Origin: Glaciecola petra
GTDB lineage: Bacteria; Pseudomonadota; Gammaproteobacteria; Enterobacterales; Alteromonadaceae
Assembly (NCBI RefSeq): GCF_031846345.1
Contig: NZ_JAVRHX010000001.1
Coordinates: 124,001 to 188,000, forward strand
Reading direction: 5' to 3'
DNA length: 64,000 nucleotides
A model generated the notes under the pieces. The model had not been told where the DNA came from. It searched no databases and saw nothing but the letters and a program-made list of their open reading frames with translations. Shown here in pieces: positions 8,277 through 18,452 of this stretch (positions are counted from its first letter, which is position 1; each line of letters opens with the position of its first letter). Position numbers and translations under genes: made by a program.

Positions 8277-11012
8277 ATGACAAGACCATTTTTAGGCAAA
8301 TTACTAATTGTTGGGGCTGTTGCTCTAGCCAGCAGTCATGTGTTTGCAAATACAGAATTCGAAAAAGTCACAGAAGTTGAAGGGATCAGCGAATATCGTC
8401 TCGACAATGGACTACAAGTTCTATTATTCCCAGACAATACAAAAGAAACCGTTACCGTTAACGTGACCTACAGGGTGGGATCAAAACACGAGAATTATGG
8501 TGAGACGGGTATGGCTCACCTTTTGGAACATTTGGTTTTTAAAGGAACACCTAAGCACCCAGATATTCCAGCAGAATTGAGTGCTGCAGGTGCAAGGCCA
8601 AACGGCACCACATGGACAGACCGGACCAATTACTTTGAGACTTTTGCGGCGACTGAAGAAAATATCAATTGGGCACTTTCAATGGAAGCCAGCCGGATGG
8701 TTGACTCATTTATTGCCAAAGAAGACCTTGATAGTGAAATGACCGTCGTACGTAACGAATTTGAGAGTGGCGAGAATGACCCTTTCAGAGTGTCTTTACA
8801 GAGTATGATGGCGGTTGCTTATGACTGGCATAATTATGGCAAGACGACTATTGGTGCCCGCTCTGACTTAGAGAATGTGCCAATTGACCGCTTAAAAGCA
8901 TTCTATAAAAAGTATTATCAGCCTGATAACGCGACGCTAATAATAGCGGGTAAGTTTGAAAAAGATGACATGCTGGCTTTGGTAGATAAATACTTTGCAC
9001 CTATTCCTAAACCAACACGAGTATTACCCGCTCTATATACTGAGGAACCCGCAAAAGCAGGTGAAAGAAGCGTCACGGTTAGGCGTGTTGGCGATACTAA
9101 ACTTGTTGGCTCAGCTTATCATATTCCAGCAGGTTCACATTCTGACTTTGCCGCGCTTGAAGTACTTGCGCAAGTACTAGGTGATACGCCAAGCGGACGC
9201 ATGCACAAAGCACTTGTTGAAGAGCAACTTGCTAGTCGAGTCTTTGGGTTTAATTTTCAATGGCAAGAGCCTGGCTTAGCTTTGTTTTTTGCGTTTATTG
9301 ATAAACAAGCTGATATTGAACCAACCAAAAAGGTCATGATAGAAACGATTGAAAATATCAAAGATGCACCTGTTTCAGCTGATGAAGTTGATCGAGCTAA
9401 ACGAAACTTATTAAAAAATATAGAATTATCGTTCAATTCTTCAGAACGCATTGCTTTACAACTCTCTGAATGGTTGGGCATGGGAGATTGGCGCTTGTAC
9501 TTTTTACACAGAGATAGAATCGAAAAAGTCAGCGTGGAAGATGTACAACGGGTTGCCGAGGCTTATTTAGTTCGCAACAACCGTACCGTAGGTCAATTTA
9601 TCCCGAGTGAAACGCCAGAAAGAGTTGATATTCCAAAAGTGGCAAGTGTTGCAGATATGCTAGAAGGCTACACCGGTCGTGAAGCTATTGCGCAAGGTGA
9701 ATTATTTGAGCCTTCATTTGATAACATTGATGGCCGTACTGAAATCGTTGAATTTAAAAATGGTACAAAAGTCTCAATGCTTGAAAAGCGCACTCGAGGC
9801 GAGGCTGTAAGAGTTAGCATGTTATTTAGGTATGGGGATGAAGACAGTTTAACAAATAAGGCGCTGGTCTCAAGCGCGACCGGGCAAATGATATTAAGAG
9901 GTGCCGCTGGGTTGTCACGACAGGATATTCAAGATGAGTTTGACAAATTAAAAGCGCAAGTTAACGTGTCTAGTGGAGCGAGCTTTGCTTTCGCATCTGT
10001 CAGTACAACTAACGAAAACTTAAGCGCAGTAATGAAATTACTCGACAAAATACTTAAGTCGCCTTCGTTCGACAAAGAAGAATTCGAACAATACAAAAGC
10101 ACTTTAAAAGTGGACGTAGAACAAAACTTGCAAGACCCTCAACGTCTAGCTTTTAATCAGTATAGTCGTTTACAAAGTCCATTTCCAAAGGGGCACCCTT
10201 CTTATGTAGAAACTTTTGAGGAATATTTAGTTTCGCTTGAAGCGTTAACCTTGGACGATGTAAAAGCGTTCCATAAGCAGTTTTATGGTGCTGATAACTT
10301 AGAAATTGGTATTGTTGGAGATTTTGATAGCAAGGCAATTAAATCAGACATAGAGGGTCTGTTTACGACTTGGGAAAGTAAAGCTGACTATAAGCGAATT
10401 GTTGACCCGTTTAAGGAAGTCGCGGCACAAAATATCGAGTTTAATACACCAGACAAAGAAAACGCGACTTTTGTGGCGGCACTTATGTTACCAGTGGGTA
10501 TTAATCATCCGGACGCGCCTGCACTAGAGTTAGGTAACTATATATTAGGCGGAGGTTTCCTAAATAGTCGCTTAGCGACTCGTCTGCGCCAGCAAGACGG
10601 CTTGAGCTATGGTGCGGGTTCATTTTTGAATCAAAATGCAATGAATGAAAAATCTACCTTTGGCGCTTATGCAATTTGTGCCCCTCAAAACCTGAACAAA
10701 GTTGAAAAAGGGTTTAAAGAAGTCATGGAAATTATGCTAAAAGATGGATTTACCGATGAGGAGATTGAAAGTGCTAAGTCAGGACTCTTGCAAGCTAAAA
10801 AGGTCAGTCGTGCGCAAGATAATGAATTGGTTGGCACACTGCGCAGAAACCTCTATCTTGGAAGAAATATGCAATGGTATAAAGAGTACGAAGCTCAGAT
10901 GGCGTCATTGACAGCCGACGACGTACATAAAGTGATGAAAAAATACTTCGATTTAGAAAACGTATCTATCATCAAAGCCGGTGATATGGCCAAAGCTGAA
11001 GCGGCAGAATAA
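8277..11012 (+). CDS. Secreted M16 family zinc metallopeptidase
   Basis: 911 residues with a signal peptide (about 1-24, cleavage near VFA-NTE). It has the inverse zincin motif HLLEH (His81, Glu84, His85) and a downstream Glu in VVRNEFE (about 161) as third zinc ligand. A second, non-catalytic M16 half follows, with the R-Y type segment LRQQDGLSYGAGS in the C-terminal repeat. This is a pitrilysin/insulinase-like periplasmic peptidase that clamps and degrades peptides. AAAGGA precedes ATG 8277. It ends 74 bases from the convergent ATP-grasp gene. A role in peptide maturation cannot be excluded, but such genes are common housekeeping in Alteromonadales. Confidence 0.9.
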   Translation: MTRPFLGKLLIVGAVALASSHVFANTEFEKVTEVEGISEYRLDNGLQVLLFPDNTKETVTVNVTYRVGSKHENYGETGMAHLLEHLVFKGTPKHPDIPAELSAAGARPNGTTWTDRTNYFETFAATEENINWALSMEASRMVDSFIAKEDLDSEMTVVRNEFESGENDPFRVSLQSMMAVAYDWHNYGKTTIGARSDLENVPIDRLKAFYKKYYQPDNATLIIAGKFEKDDMLALVDKYFAPIPKPTRVLPALYTEEPAKAGERSVTVRRVGDTKLVGSAYHIPAGSHSDFAALEVLAQVLGDTPSGRMHKALVEEQLASRVFGFNFQWQEPGLALFFAFIDKQADIEPTKKVMIETIENIKDAPVSADEVDRAKRNLLKNIELSFNSSERIALQLSEWLGMGDWRLYFLHRDRIEKVSVEDVQRVAEAYLVRNNRTVGQFIPSETPERVDIPKVASVADMLEGYTGREAIAQGELFEPSFDNIDGRTEIVEFKNGTKVSMLEKRTRGEAVRVSMLFRYGDEDSLTNKALVSSATGQMILRGAAGLSRQDIQDEFDKLKAQVNVSSGASFAFASVSTTNENLSAVMKLLDKILKSPSFDKEEFEQYKSTLKVDVEQNLQDPQRLAFNQYSRLQSPFPKGHPSYVETFEEYLVSLEALTLDDVKAFHKQFYGADNLEIGIVGDFDSKAIKSDIEGLFTTWESKADYKRIVDPFKEVAAQNIEFNTPDKENATFVAALMLPVGINHPDAPALELGNYILGGGFLNSRLATRLRQQDGLSYGAGSFLNQNAMNEKSTFGAYAICAPQNLNKVEKGFKEVMEIMLKDGFTDEEIESAKSGLLQAKKVSRAQDNELVGTLRRNLYLGRNMQWYKEYEAQMASLTADDVHKVMKKYFDLENVSIIKAGDMAKAEAAE

Positions 11013-11086
11013 AGTCCTTAAATTACTTGCTTATAGGCATGTAAGTAGCAAGGCTTTGTACAACGGGCGTTTATGAGAATGTGTGA

Positions 11087-12019
11087 TTAGTTAATCAGCA
11101 AACTTATAAGCGCCTTATCTATTTCTACACCAAGTTTATTTTGTGCATACACAAATAACGGAGCTGGGTTGGCTTCTAAAAATACAAATTCGCCGTTTGG
11201 TGTTAAGCGCCAGTCAATGGCCGTAAATCGCAAATGGAAAGCCCTCATGATCCTAATAGCAAGTTGCTGAACGCTAAGTGGCAGTTGCATGGGTATCATC
11301 TCAGGATTGGGCAATTCTCGATAATCACTAATTTCGAACTCATTTGAGACCTCTTTATTGTGACTTTTTTGTTTTGGCTTAATAATGGCTGAGATTATAA
11401 AGTCACCTACAATATACGTGCGCACATCTTGACCTTTTATGTACTCTTGCAGAGTGACTGCTTGTTTAGCCCAAGTATTTATCTGCTTCGAATGTTTTTG
11501 TGAGGGAGTAAGTTTGTAACTTAAGTGGCCGGCAAAAACAGGTTTAACAATAATTTCTTTGTGCAAATTTATAAAAGACTCTATCGCATCCTGTTGGCAA
11601 CCGATGTAGGTCGCTGGAATATTTGCCCCTAATCGTTTGGCTAAATGTAATTGTTTTGGTTTGGTTCGATGAAACTGAATAGCTTTTATAGAGTTTACCC
11701 AATTCAAGTTTTGTTGACTAAGCAGCAGTTGAAAGAGGCAGCTATATTCCATTTGTTGCAAGGGGCTCTTGCCAATGGGTGGGTTAATTTTTGCGCAATA
11801 AATACCACAAATACTATCAATAGGGATAAGCTCAGTTTTGTCGTGTGCATCAATAACTAAATTGGTTTGGTCGTTGTGTGGGTAGTATTCAAGGTCAAGG
11901 TATTTGCCCATATATGCTGCGTCAATAACATATACGCTAATACCAAGGCGCTTAGCTAGTGATTGAAGAGATTGAACTTCAAGTGAGTTAGCTTGCCCAA
12001 TGATCAGAATCGTTTTCAT
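11087..12019 (-). CDS. ATP-grasp ligase, RimK/MvdD-like, candidate RiPP maturase
   Basis: 310 residues with an ATP-grasp core in its C-terminal two thirds. The ATP-binding lysine is in IIVKPV (Lys159), followed by QEYIKGQDVR (191-200), the metal/ATP segment AIDWRLTPNGEFVFLEANP (267-285) and a short helix. The EYIKGxDxR and IDWRxTPxGExxFLEANP pattern is that of RimK-like and graspetide (MvdC/MvdD-type) ligases, which join a carboxylate to an amine or hydroxyl on a peptide. It lies 101 bases downstream of a small gene with a double-glycine leader on the same strand, its likely substrate. I see no second ligase or acetyltransferase. The substrate assignment is inference from context. Confidence 0.75.
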   Translation of the reverse strand: MKTILIIGQANSLEVQSLQSLAKRLGISVYVIDAAYMGKYLDLEYYPHNDQTNLVIDAHDKTELIPIDSICGIYCAKINPPIGKSPLQQMEYSCLFQLLLSQQNLNWVNSIKAIQFHRTKPKQLHLAKRLGANIPATYIGCQQDAIESFINLHKEIIVKPVFAGHLSYKLTPSQKHSKQINTWAKQAVTLQEYIKGQDVRTYIVGDFIISAIIKPKQKSHNKEVSNEFEISDYRELPNPEMIPMQLPLSVQQLAIRIMRAFHLRFTAIDWRLTPNGEFVFLEANPAPLFVYAQNKLGVEIDKALISLLIN

Positions 12020-12120
12020 CGCTTATTTGGCTGTTAACAGCGTAGTTAATTTCAGTCAAGTAAACCCTTAACACAATATAAATATAATATGCTAAGGGCA
12101 GTTTTTTGCTTAATTGCTAA

Positions 12121-12327
12121 TTAAATAAACGGGAAATTGCCGCCATTTTCGTCTATCGCTAAAGTGACATAACCGGGTAGTTTTTGGGATGGATTGTCGA
12201 TACCAAATGGCGGTTTAACGGCTTTTAAGTATGGAGGTAGGCTCTGGCCAATGCAACCTCCATCTACAACGCCTCCTGATACTTGGTCAAGTTGTTGAGG
12301 TAATAATGTAATCATTTGAGTTTTCAT
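12121..12327 (-). CDS. Candidate RiPP/bacteriocin precursor with double-glycine leader
   Basis: 68 residues. Leader MKTQMITLLPQQLDQVSGG ends at Gly-Gly (residues 18-19) and fits the C39-peptidase leader rule exactly: Leu at -12, Leu at -7, Val at -4, Gly at -2 and -1. The 49-residue core starts VVDGGCIGQSLPPY and ends NGGNFPFI; it has one Cys, four Pro-rich spots, and Asp/Glu, Lys, Ser and Thr side chains that could be cross-linked by an ATP-grasp enzyme. The start has a good ribosome binding site (GGAG at 12335-12338, 7 bases away). An ATP-grasp ligase follows, and a C39 exporter operon lies 8 kb away. I do not recognise the core family. Confidence 0.72.
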   Translation of the reverse strand: MKTQMITLLPQQLDQVSGGVVDGGCIGQSLPPYLKAVKPPFGIDNPSQKLPGYVTLAIDENGGNFPFI

Positions 12328-12358
12328 ACTAAGTCTCCGTAGTGCTTATTAATTGAAA

Positions 12359-12385
12359 ATGTTAAAATGAATAACTCAGTGTAAA
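12359..12385 (-). promoter_or_regulatory. Possible promoter of the precursor-peptide/ATP-grasp pair
   Basis: Minus strand TTTACA (12380-12385), a 15-base spacer and TAACAT (12359-12364), about 30 bases before the precursor start. The spacer is short and both hexamers are imperfect. It lies in the 173-base divergent region shared with tamA. Confidence 0.28.
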
Positions 12386-12500
12386 AACTGAATTACACAT
12401 CCTTGTGCTGTTTACTGCGTCCTTGCAGTGATATTCATAATAGCGAAGGCAAAAATTAAACATAACTGATCAGTTGGCCGGATTGTTGGTAAATCGAATA

Positions 12501-14360
12501 ATGGAAAGTAAGGTGTCAAAGAGGTTACAGCAATGGCGGATGCCGAGCATTTTTTTGTGCCTTTTTTTATGCTTAGGTAGCTTAAGTGTTTCAAGCGAGG
12601 CAACTGAATTAACCATTACCGGGATTGAAGACGACGACATCATTGAAAATATCGAAATATTTGTGCAACAAGTAAGCTTGCCTGTTTCGGAATTTGCAGT
12701 AGATGAATATGAGCAAAAGATTGTTAAAGCGGCCGACAAAGCAGTGCAGGCCTTTGCATATTACAATGCTGAATTTGTTCTGACGCCTATTCAGTTTGCA
12801 GAATTTAACGATGATGGAAAACAAGAGCGTGAAGAGGGTGAGTATCCATTTAGTATCGCGATGAATGTCACCTTGAATCAAGCAGTAGTCATCTCGAAAA
12901 TTAATTTATTGCACGACATAAGTAATACAACATTACTTCCAGAGAACTTGGCAAAGGTGCTTAAGCAAGTTAGCGGATTGCAAAATAAGATTTTGGATCA
13001 TGATGAATATAGCAGTCTAAAAAACCAACTTATTACCTTTGCTTTACTTTATGGTTATTTCGATTTTAAGTTTATTGACCATAAATTAAATATTCTTTCC
13101 GATGAAAATGAGCAACAAAGCACAGCCACGATAGAGTGGGAATTTATTCTAGGCAAAAGACACAAATTTGGCGAAATTGTTTTTTTGGAAGATACACGTG
13201 GCCAAGATATAGCGACTGGTGTTCGCACCTTTAAAACGGGGGAATATTTTGACCAAACAAAAATTGGCCAATTTTCAGTTGATATGTCGAGTACAGGCTA
13301 TTTTAACAATGCTATCGCTAGGGCTAATGCCTCACGAAAGGAAGGCTTGTTGGTTCCTGTTGAAGTAATTTTAGATCCCAAACCCAAAGATATATTTAAC
13401 CCTGGTATAGGTTTTAGCACTGATACAGGCCCTCGAGTAAGTTTGAGTTGGGATAGACCATGGGTAAATTTAAGAGGACATTCATTAGGGGGCGAACTTT
13501 ACGTGTCAGAGCCTGAGCAGTTTTTGGAGGTAGACTATAGAGTCCCTAAAGAAAATCCTTTAAAGGATTTTTTAAATTATCAAGTAGGTTACAAATTGGT
13601 CGACGATAACCAAACTAATAGTGAGACAATTACGCTCGCTGCGCAGCGACAATGGGGCGGTAAAGTTGATGGTGATTGGGACAAGATAGCCTTTATAAAG
13701 TTGCAGCAAGAGTCTTTTGAACAGGGTTTGCAAGAAAAACAAACCACGCGTTTAGTGTTGCCTGGTTTTACTTTCAATCGAACTCGTAAAGACGGTGATT
13801 TATTTGTTAATTGGGGAGATTATCAACAATTAACGGTAGAGGCCGGAAGCAAAGACTTTTTGTCAGATATCGACTTCTTTAAAGTGATTGCCAGAACAAA
13901 ATGGATACGACAATTTGATCGGCATCGGCTTGTTCTAAGAGCAGATGCTGGCGCTATTTCTACCAGCGATTTTTCAAGAGTACCGTCATCTTTACGATTT
14001 TTTGCTGGTGGTGACCAAAGTATTCGTGGCTTTGGATTAAACGAGGTTTCTGATTTTCGGCGAATCGAAAATGAACGAGGAGAAATTGACGAAGATTCAG
14101 ATATCGAATTGCTAGGTGGCAAATACTTAGCCGTTGCAAGTATAGAGTACGCTTACAATGTCACAGAAAATTGGCGGGCGGCAGTGTTTTTTGATACCGG
14201 CAACGCTAGTAATGAATTTGCAGAAAATTTAGCCACGGGCGTTGGCGTTGGCGCACACTGGTTGTCTCCCATTGGCAATGTACAAATTTATGTGGCTCGC
14301 GGTAAATCTGATTTTGAAGAGAGATGGGATGTTCATTTGATTATTGGACCGGGGCTTTAA
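12501..14360 (+). CDS. tamA: Translocation and assembly module subunit TamA (Omp85 family)
   Basis: 619 residues from ATG 12501; an in-frame TTG at 12474 is possible, and neither has a strong ribosome binding site. A signal peptide (cleavage near SSEA-TEL) precedes three POTRA-like repeats (about 45-270) and a C-terminal 16-strand barrel of the bacterial surface antigen type: RFFAGGDQSIRGFGLNEV is the conserved L6 VRGF/Y region. TamA sits in the outer membrane and works with TamB in moving proteins or lipids between the membranes. tamB starts one base after the tamA stop. Confidence 0.93.
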   Translation: MESKVSKRLQQWRMPSIFLCLFLCLGSLSVSSEATELTITGIEDDDIIENIEIFVQQVSLPVSEFAVDEYEQKIVKAADKAVQAFAYYNAEFVLTPIQFAEFNDDGKQEREEGEYPFSIAMNVTLNQAVVISKINLLHDISNTTLLPENLAKVLKQVSGLQNKILDHDEYSSLKNQLITFALLYGYFDFKFIDHKLNILSDENEQQSTATIEWEFILGKRHKFGEIVFLEDTRGQDIATGVRTFKTGEYFDQTKIGQFSVDMSSTGYFNNAIARANASRKEGLLVPVEVILDPKPKDIFNPGIGFSTDTGPRVSLSWDRPWVNLRGHSLGGELYVSEPEQFLEVDYRVPKENPLKDFLNYQVGYKLVDDNQTNSETITLAAQRQWGGKVDGDWDKIAFIKLQQESFEQGLQEKQTTRLVLPGFTFNRTRKDGDLFVNWGDYQQLTVEAGSKDFLSDIDFFKVIARTKWIRQFDRHRLVLRADAGAISTSDFSRVPSSLRFFAGGDQSIRGFGLNEVSDFRRIENERGEIDEDSDIELLGGKYLAVASIEYAYNVTENWRAAVFFDTGNASNEFAENLATGVGVGAHWLSPIGNVQIYVARGKSDFEERWDVHLIIGPGL

Positions 14361-14361
14361 T

Positions 14362-17300
14362 ATGGGTAAAAAAATTGCTTATATTTTTTTAGGGCTGGTA
14401 TTCCTAGTTTTTGTAATAGTGGGAGTCGCGCTTTCACCTATTGGCGTTAACGTTATGGTAGGGATAGCAAACGATCAAGAAGGAATTGAAATAAAGGAAG
14501 TATCCGGTAGCTTTTATTCAGCATTAAATCTTGGTTCAGTAGAAATCAATTTACCTAGTATCGAAGTCAATGGCAAAAACTTGATTATCGATTTAGGTCT
14601 AAACTGCTTATTTAATCGAGTTGCCTGTGTAGATAAGTTGCATGCAGATGCTTTAAAAGTGGTGTTACTCAATAAACCAGAAGAAACAGAAGATACACCA
14701 CCAACAACCGAATATGTTCGCATGCCTTTACCCATTGAGGTATCGAACGTGAGTGTGACGAAGTTTATGCTTTTTCAGCAAATTGCGGGCAAGCCTACGA
14801 AGTTTGTTGAAATAAGTAATATGCACTTGCTTGCTAGAGCCGACCAGCAAATCACCATAGAATCACTCATGATTGATAGCATCGATGTTTTTTTAGAGAC
14901 GGGGCAGGAGCCTTTAGCAAATGTAAAGCCTTCAGCCAATATAGAGCCTTCAGCCAATATAGAGCCTTCAGGTACTCAACAAACATCAATAGATCCCGAA
15001 GAAACTTTGTTAAAGATGATATCTGATTATCAGTATCAGCCCGTGACTGTGCCTACGGTATTTATTCCCATCGAACTTGCTATAAAAAAAGTCAATGTCG
15101 GCACAATCTGTTTACATCAGCCCGAAAAATTATGTACCGAATCGAGTGCAATAACAGCAAGCTTATTAAAACAGAAATTAGAATTAAATCTGCGAACCAA
15201 TCCGATTGAGCAAGTCTTTAAACGCTTTAAAGCCAATGTGTTCGTTGCATTGGATAACAATTATTGGCACAAAATAATCATTGATTTAGAGCCTAATCAT
15301 GCATTCACTAAAACATCTGCCGATAAATTAGCACTTAATATATTGGGTAATACTTCTGAAATTGCGCTTACTATTAAACATCAGGATGCCAACTCAACAA
15401 ATAACTTAACAAATGACTCAACATTACCGGATTTACTTAAGTTGTATGTGCAGACAGATATTAGCGACGCTAATTTACCCCTTGATATAAACCTACAAGC
15501 CAAGGATTACTTGAGCGAGTTGCAAGCATGGCTGCCTCAATTTAGCGTGCCGATTGAGTCGCTTTTCATCAACATTTCTGGTGATACAGCATTATACAAT
15601 ATTGAATTAAACGCCAGGACAGTTGAGCTTATTTCACATGCATCTCCTGATGTGGAGTTTGAGCAAGCGACCAAAGACGCGCCAACAAATAAAGACCAAA
15701 CTCAAACAGTTAAAGCTTTGGAGGCGATACAAGCAAGTAATATTGAACTTGTAGCACAGGCTTCAATTGTAAATAAAAGCTTAAATATATCGCGCTTAAT
15801 GACCAGTGGCCCAATTGGAGAGTTACTTGCAACTTCGAAGACCAGTTTAGTGGCAAGCTCGACAAATGATAAGGTTATCGAAAGTGAGACCCAAGTTGAA
15901 TTTTCGGCACTTCGATTACAAACCTTACTACCAGATTTAAGTTCTGATCTTTCGGGTAAATTTAGTTTCGAAGGAAACCTAGATAGCAATAATGTTTGGG
16001 GTGCGGTTGCATGTGAGAACATACAAGGCACTATTGAGGGGCAAAGCTTAAAAATTAATTGTGATACCACTTTAACAAAATCGGGCATATTGCAAGTCAA
16101 ATCACTAAAATTAGAGCAAGCAGGTAACGACCTAAGTGCAGAGGGCGAATTGGTCTTACCTTTGGATTACGCCAATGTTGCTAACGCCAATAGTAATTTT
16201 GATTTGCGCTTGATGTTAGACGATTTACCCAATATTCACCCAGATTTAAGCGGGACAATTGAAGGGCAAGTTAGTATTAAAGGTGCTGTGAATATGCCGC
16301 GTATTGCCAGCCAACTCAGCATGAGGTCTCTACAATTTAAAGATACATCAATAGAAAATGCCGAACTTAATACCTTATTAGATATATCTGACAATTGGCA
16401 AGCAAATATTTCACTTAATGCAAATAGCCTGCAAGCAGCGGGGCAAACTATTGAGGAAGCTAAGCTCAGTATCGTTGGCGATTTAGATACTCACGCAATA
16501 ATGATTTCAGCCACTCATCCGGAAGTAACGCTTGTTCAACATTTAGAAGGAACACTCACGTTACCGTCAGAAAATGATCTAAGTCAGGTGCTGAGTTGGC
16601 GAGGTAGGTGGTCAACGGGCGAATGGATACTACCCTTTGATCATATAAAATTGGTGCAGTCTGTCCCTATTTTTGTCAGTGAACAAGCGTTTGAAGTAGG
16701 TGATCATTGTTGGTTAGCTAATTCACAAGTTAGTGAGCAATCACTTTGTCTGAATGATATAGTTTATAGAAGCGATTCCGCACAAAAAGATACGCAAGCA
16801 AAACTGGTATTAAATTACGATTTGGGTAAAGCTCTGCAATATTATTGGCGAGATAATTTTAAGTTAGGTACTACCGTCCCATTAGTTAGTAATATTGCAA
16901 TCGACATGTCGAAGGACTCAGGTTTACAGGCTCATGCTTATAATTTTATTGCTAATTCAAAATTGGTCACCGCTGAGCGAAATATTGATTTGTTTGCCGT
17001 TGTGGCGAATGTTGAATTAAACGATGACATGCTATCTAGCGTGATATTTGCAGGCACAACCGAAACCGGGTCATTAGGCTTACAATCAAAATTGGATTTA
17101 GCACCTGAAAATAGACACCACAGTGGACAATTAAATATCCAAAATTTGGATTTGTCACCCCTTCAAAAATATATCGTTACCGCCGAGAAACTAGTTGGGA
17201 AAATAAACGGCCAGTTAGTATTTGAAGGCCAGTTAGATAATCCTTTATTCAATGGTGAATTGTATGTTAACGACGGTGAACTGGTGCTTGATGACTACCC

Positions 17301-18426
17301 GTATCCTTTTACCGAATTTAACCAAAGTATTGAAATAGTAAACAATAAAGCGACCATTGACGGTGAATTTGAATTAGGTTCAGGTAGCGCCGATTACAAT
17401 GGTGTACTCGATTTTAATGAAGGGTTTTTATTTAAAGGCAATATAAAAGGGGCTGGCATGCAATTGGCCTATGATGATCATGAGTTATTAGCTACGCCTA
17501 ATTTAAGCATTTCAATTTCGCCCACGCAATTTAGTTTGCAAGGTGAAATCGCCATTCCGAACGCAGATATCAATATAAAAGAGTTACCTAAAAGCGCAAA
17601 ATCGCCTTCCCGTGACGTGCAAATTCTTGGAAGACCGCCAGAGCCAGCTGAAATACCAATAGGCCTTGATATAGATTTGCGTTTGGTAATAGACAAACCA
17701 AAATTAAAACGAGTGCAGATTGACGCCTTTGACTTACAGGCAAGTTTAGCGGGCGACTTACATTTGCAGGTAGTACAAAAATATGACAAACAAAAGCAGA
17801 TTGCTAGTGCAATGGAAACATATCTAAATGGAACGGTAAATGTTCTCAATGGCAAATATGAGGCTTATGGCCAAATGCTACAAATAAGAGAAGGCAGTAT
17901 CTTTTTCTCAGGATTGCCCAGTTTACCGCAATTTAATTTATCGGCTATTCGCAATCCTCTTAATACGGCCGACGATGTAATAGCCGGTGTTAGAATTACA
18001 GGTAACCCAGTGTTACCCAAAGTTGATTTGTTTTCTGAACCGAACATGAGTCAAGCACGTCAATTGTCGTATTTGTTACAAGGTACTGATTTTGGTGGAG
18101 GAGAGGGCACATCTAATCAGGTAATGCTGGCCAACATGCTGGTTAATTTTGGTATTGGTAGTAGTGAAAACAGTGTTAATAAACTTGGCAAAAGCTTAGG
18201 ATTTCAATCTTTAGGTTTTCAAACTGCTGGGCAGGGGAACGATACTCAAGTGCAACTCACAGGTAGGTTATCTGACGATATTCAAATTACTTACGGGGTT
18301 GGGTTATTCGATTCTGCCAGCGAAGTAATTTTAAAATATCAACTCATGCCAAAAATGTATATTGAAGCAAAAGGAGGCGCAGAGAGCGCCATTGACTTGT
18401 TTTACGAAATTACACGAGGTGAGTAA
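14362..18426 (+). CDS. tamB: Translocation and assembly module subunit TamB
   Basis: 1354 residues from ATG 14362, with GGGGCT just upstream overlapping the end of tamA. An N-terminal signal anchor (about 5-25) holds the protein in the inner membrane. The rest is a long series of beta-strand repeats that would form a hydrophobic groove across the periplasm, ending in the DUF490 domain (conserved SYLLQGTDFGGG and GIFDSASEVILKYQL-like elements; here GVGLFDSASEVILKYQLM). TamB-like proteins carry phospholipid to the outer membrane and help TamA substrates fold. An 18-base tandem repeat (14927-14970) adds a Pro-Ser-Ala-Asn linker. Confidence 0.92.
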   Translation: MGKKIAYIFLGLVFLVFVIVGVALSPIGVNVMVGIANDQEGIEIKEVSGSFYSALNLGSVEINLPSIEVNGKNLIIDLGLNCLFNRVACVDKLHADALKVVLLNKPEETEDTPPTTEYVRMPLPIEVSNVSVTKFMLFQQIAGKPTKFVEISNMHLLARADQQITIESLMIDSIDVFLETGQEPLANVKPSANIEPSANIEPSGTQQTSIDPEETLLKMISDYQYQPVTVPTVFIPIELAIKKVNVGTICLHQPEKLCTESSAITASLLKQKLELNLRTNPIEQVFKRFKANVFVALDNNYWHKIIIDLEPNHAFTKTSADKLALNILGNTSEIALTIKHQDANSTNNLTNDSTLPDLLKLYVQTDISDANLPLDINLQAKDYLSELQAWLPQFSVPIESLFINISGDTALYNIELNARTVELISHASPDVEFEQATKDAPTNKDQTQTVKALEAIQASNIELVAQASIVNKSLNISRLMTSGPIGELLATSKTSLVASSTNDKVIESETQVEFSALRLQTLLPDLSSDLSGKFSFEGNLDSNNVWGAVACENIQGTIEGQSLKINCDTTLTKSGILQVKSLKLEQAGNDLSAEGELVLPLDYANVANANSNFDLRLMLDDLPNIHPDLSGTIEGQVSIKGAVNMPRIASQLSMRSLQFKDTSIENAELNTLLDISDNWQANISLNANSLQAAGQTIEEAKLSIVGDLDTHAIMISATHPEVTLVQHLEGTLTLPSENDLSQVLSWRGRWSTGEWILPFDHIKLVQSVPIFVSEQAFEVGDHCWLANSQVSEQSLCLNDIVYRSDSAQKDTQAKLVLNYDLGKALQYYWRDNFKLGTTVPLVSNIAIDMSKDSGLQAHAYNFIANSKLVTAERNIDLFAVVANVELNDDMLSSVIFAGTTETGSLGLQSKLDLAPENRHHSGQLNIQNLDLSPLQKYIVTAEKLVGKINGQLVFEGQLDNPLFNGELYVNDGELVLDDYPYPFTEFNQSIEIVNNKATIDGEFELGSGSADYNGVLDFNEGFLFKGNIKGAGMQLAYDDHELLATPNLSISISPTQFSLQGEIAIPNADINIKELPKSAKSPSRDVQILGRPPEPAEIPIGLDIDLRLVIDKPKLKRVQIDAFDLQASLAGDLHLQVVQKYDKQKQIASAMETYLNGTVNVLNGKYEAYGQMLQIREGSIFFSGLPSLPQFNLSAIRNPLNTADDVIAGVRITGNPVLPKVDLFSEPNMSQARQLSYLLQGTDFGGGEGTSNQVMLANMLVNFGIGSSENSVNKLGKSLGFQSLGFQTAGQGNDTQVQLTGRLSDDIQITYGVGLFDSASEVILKYQLMPKMYIEAKGGAESAIDLFYEITRGE
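14927..14970 (+). repeat. 18-bp in-frame tandem repeat inside tamB
   Basis: The unit AGCCTTCAGCCAATATAG occurs at 14927-14944 and 14945-14962, with a third partial copy to 14970. It encodes repeats of PSANIE in a linker between N-terminal beta modules. The length is a multiple of three, so copy-number change would not shift the frame. Confidence 0.9.
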
Positions 18427-18452
18427 ACAGTCTTGTTTCCAAAATGTATCGT

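Noticed and set aside
12065..12098. CCCTTA/TAAGGG hairpin between the precursor and ATP-grasp genes as an attenuator
   Set aside because: Only a 6-base stem with a long AT-rich loop, and the T-run is on the strand opposite to the genes.
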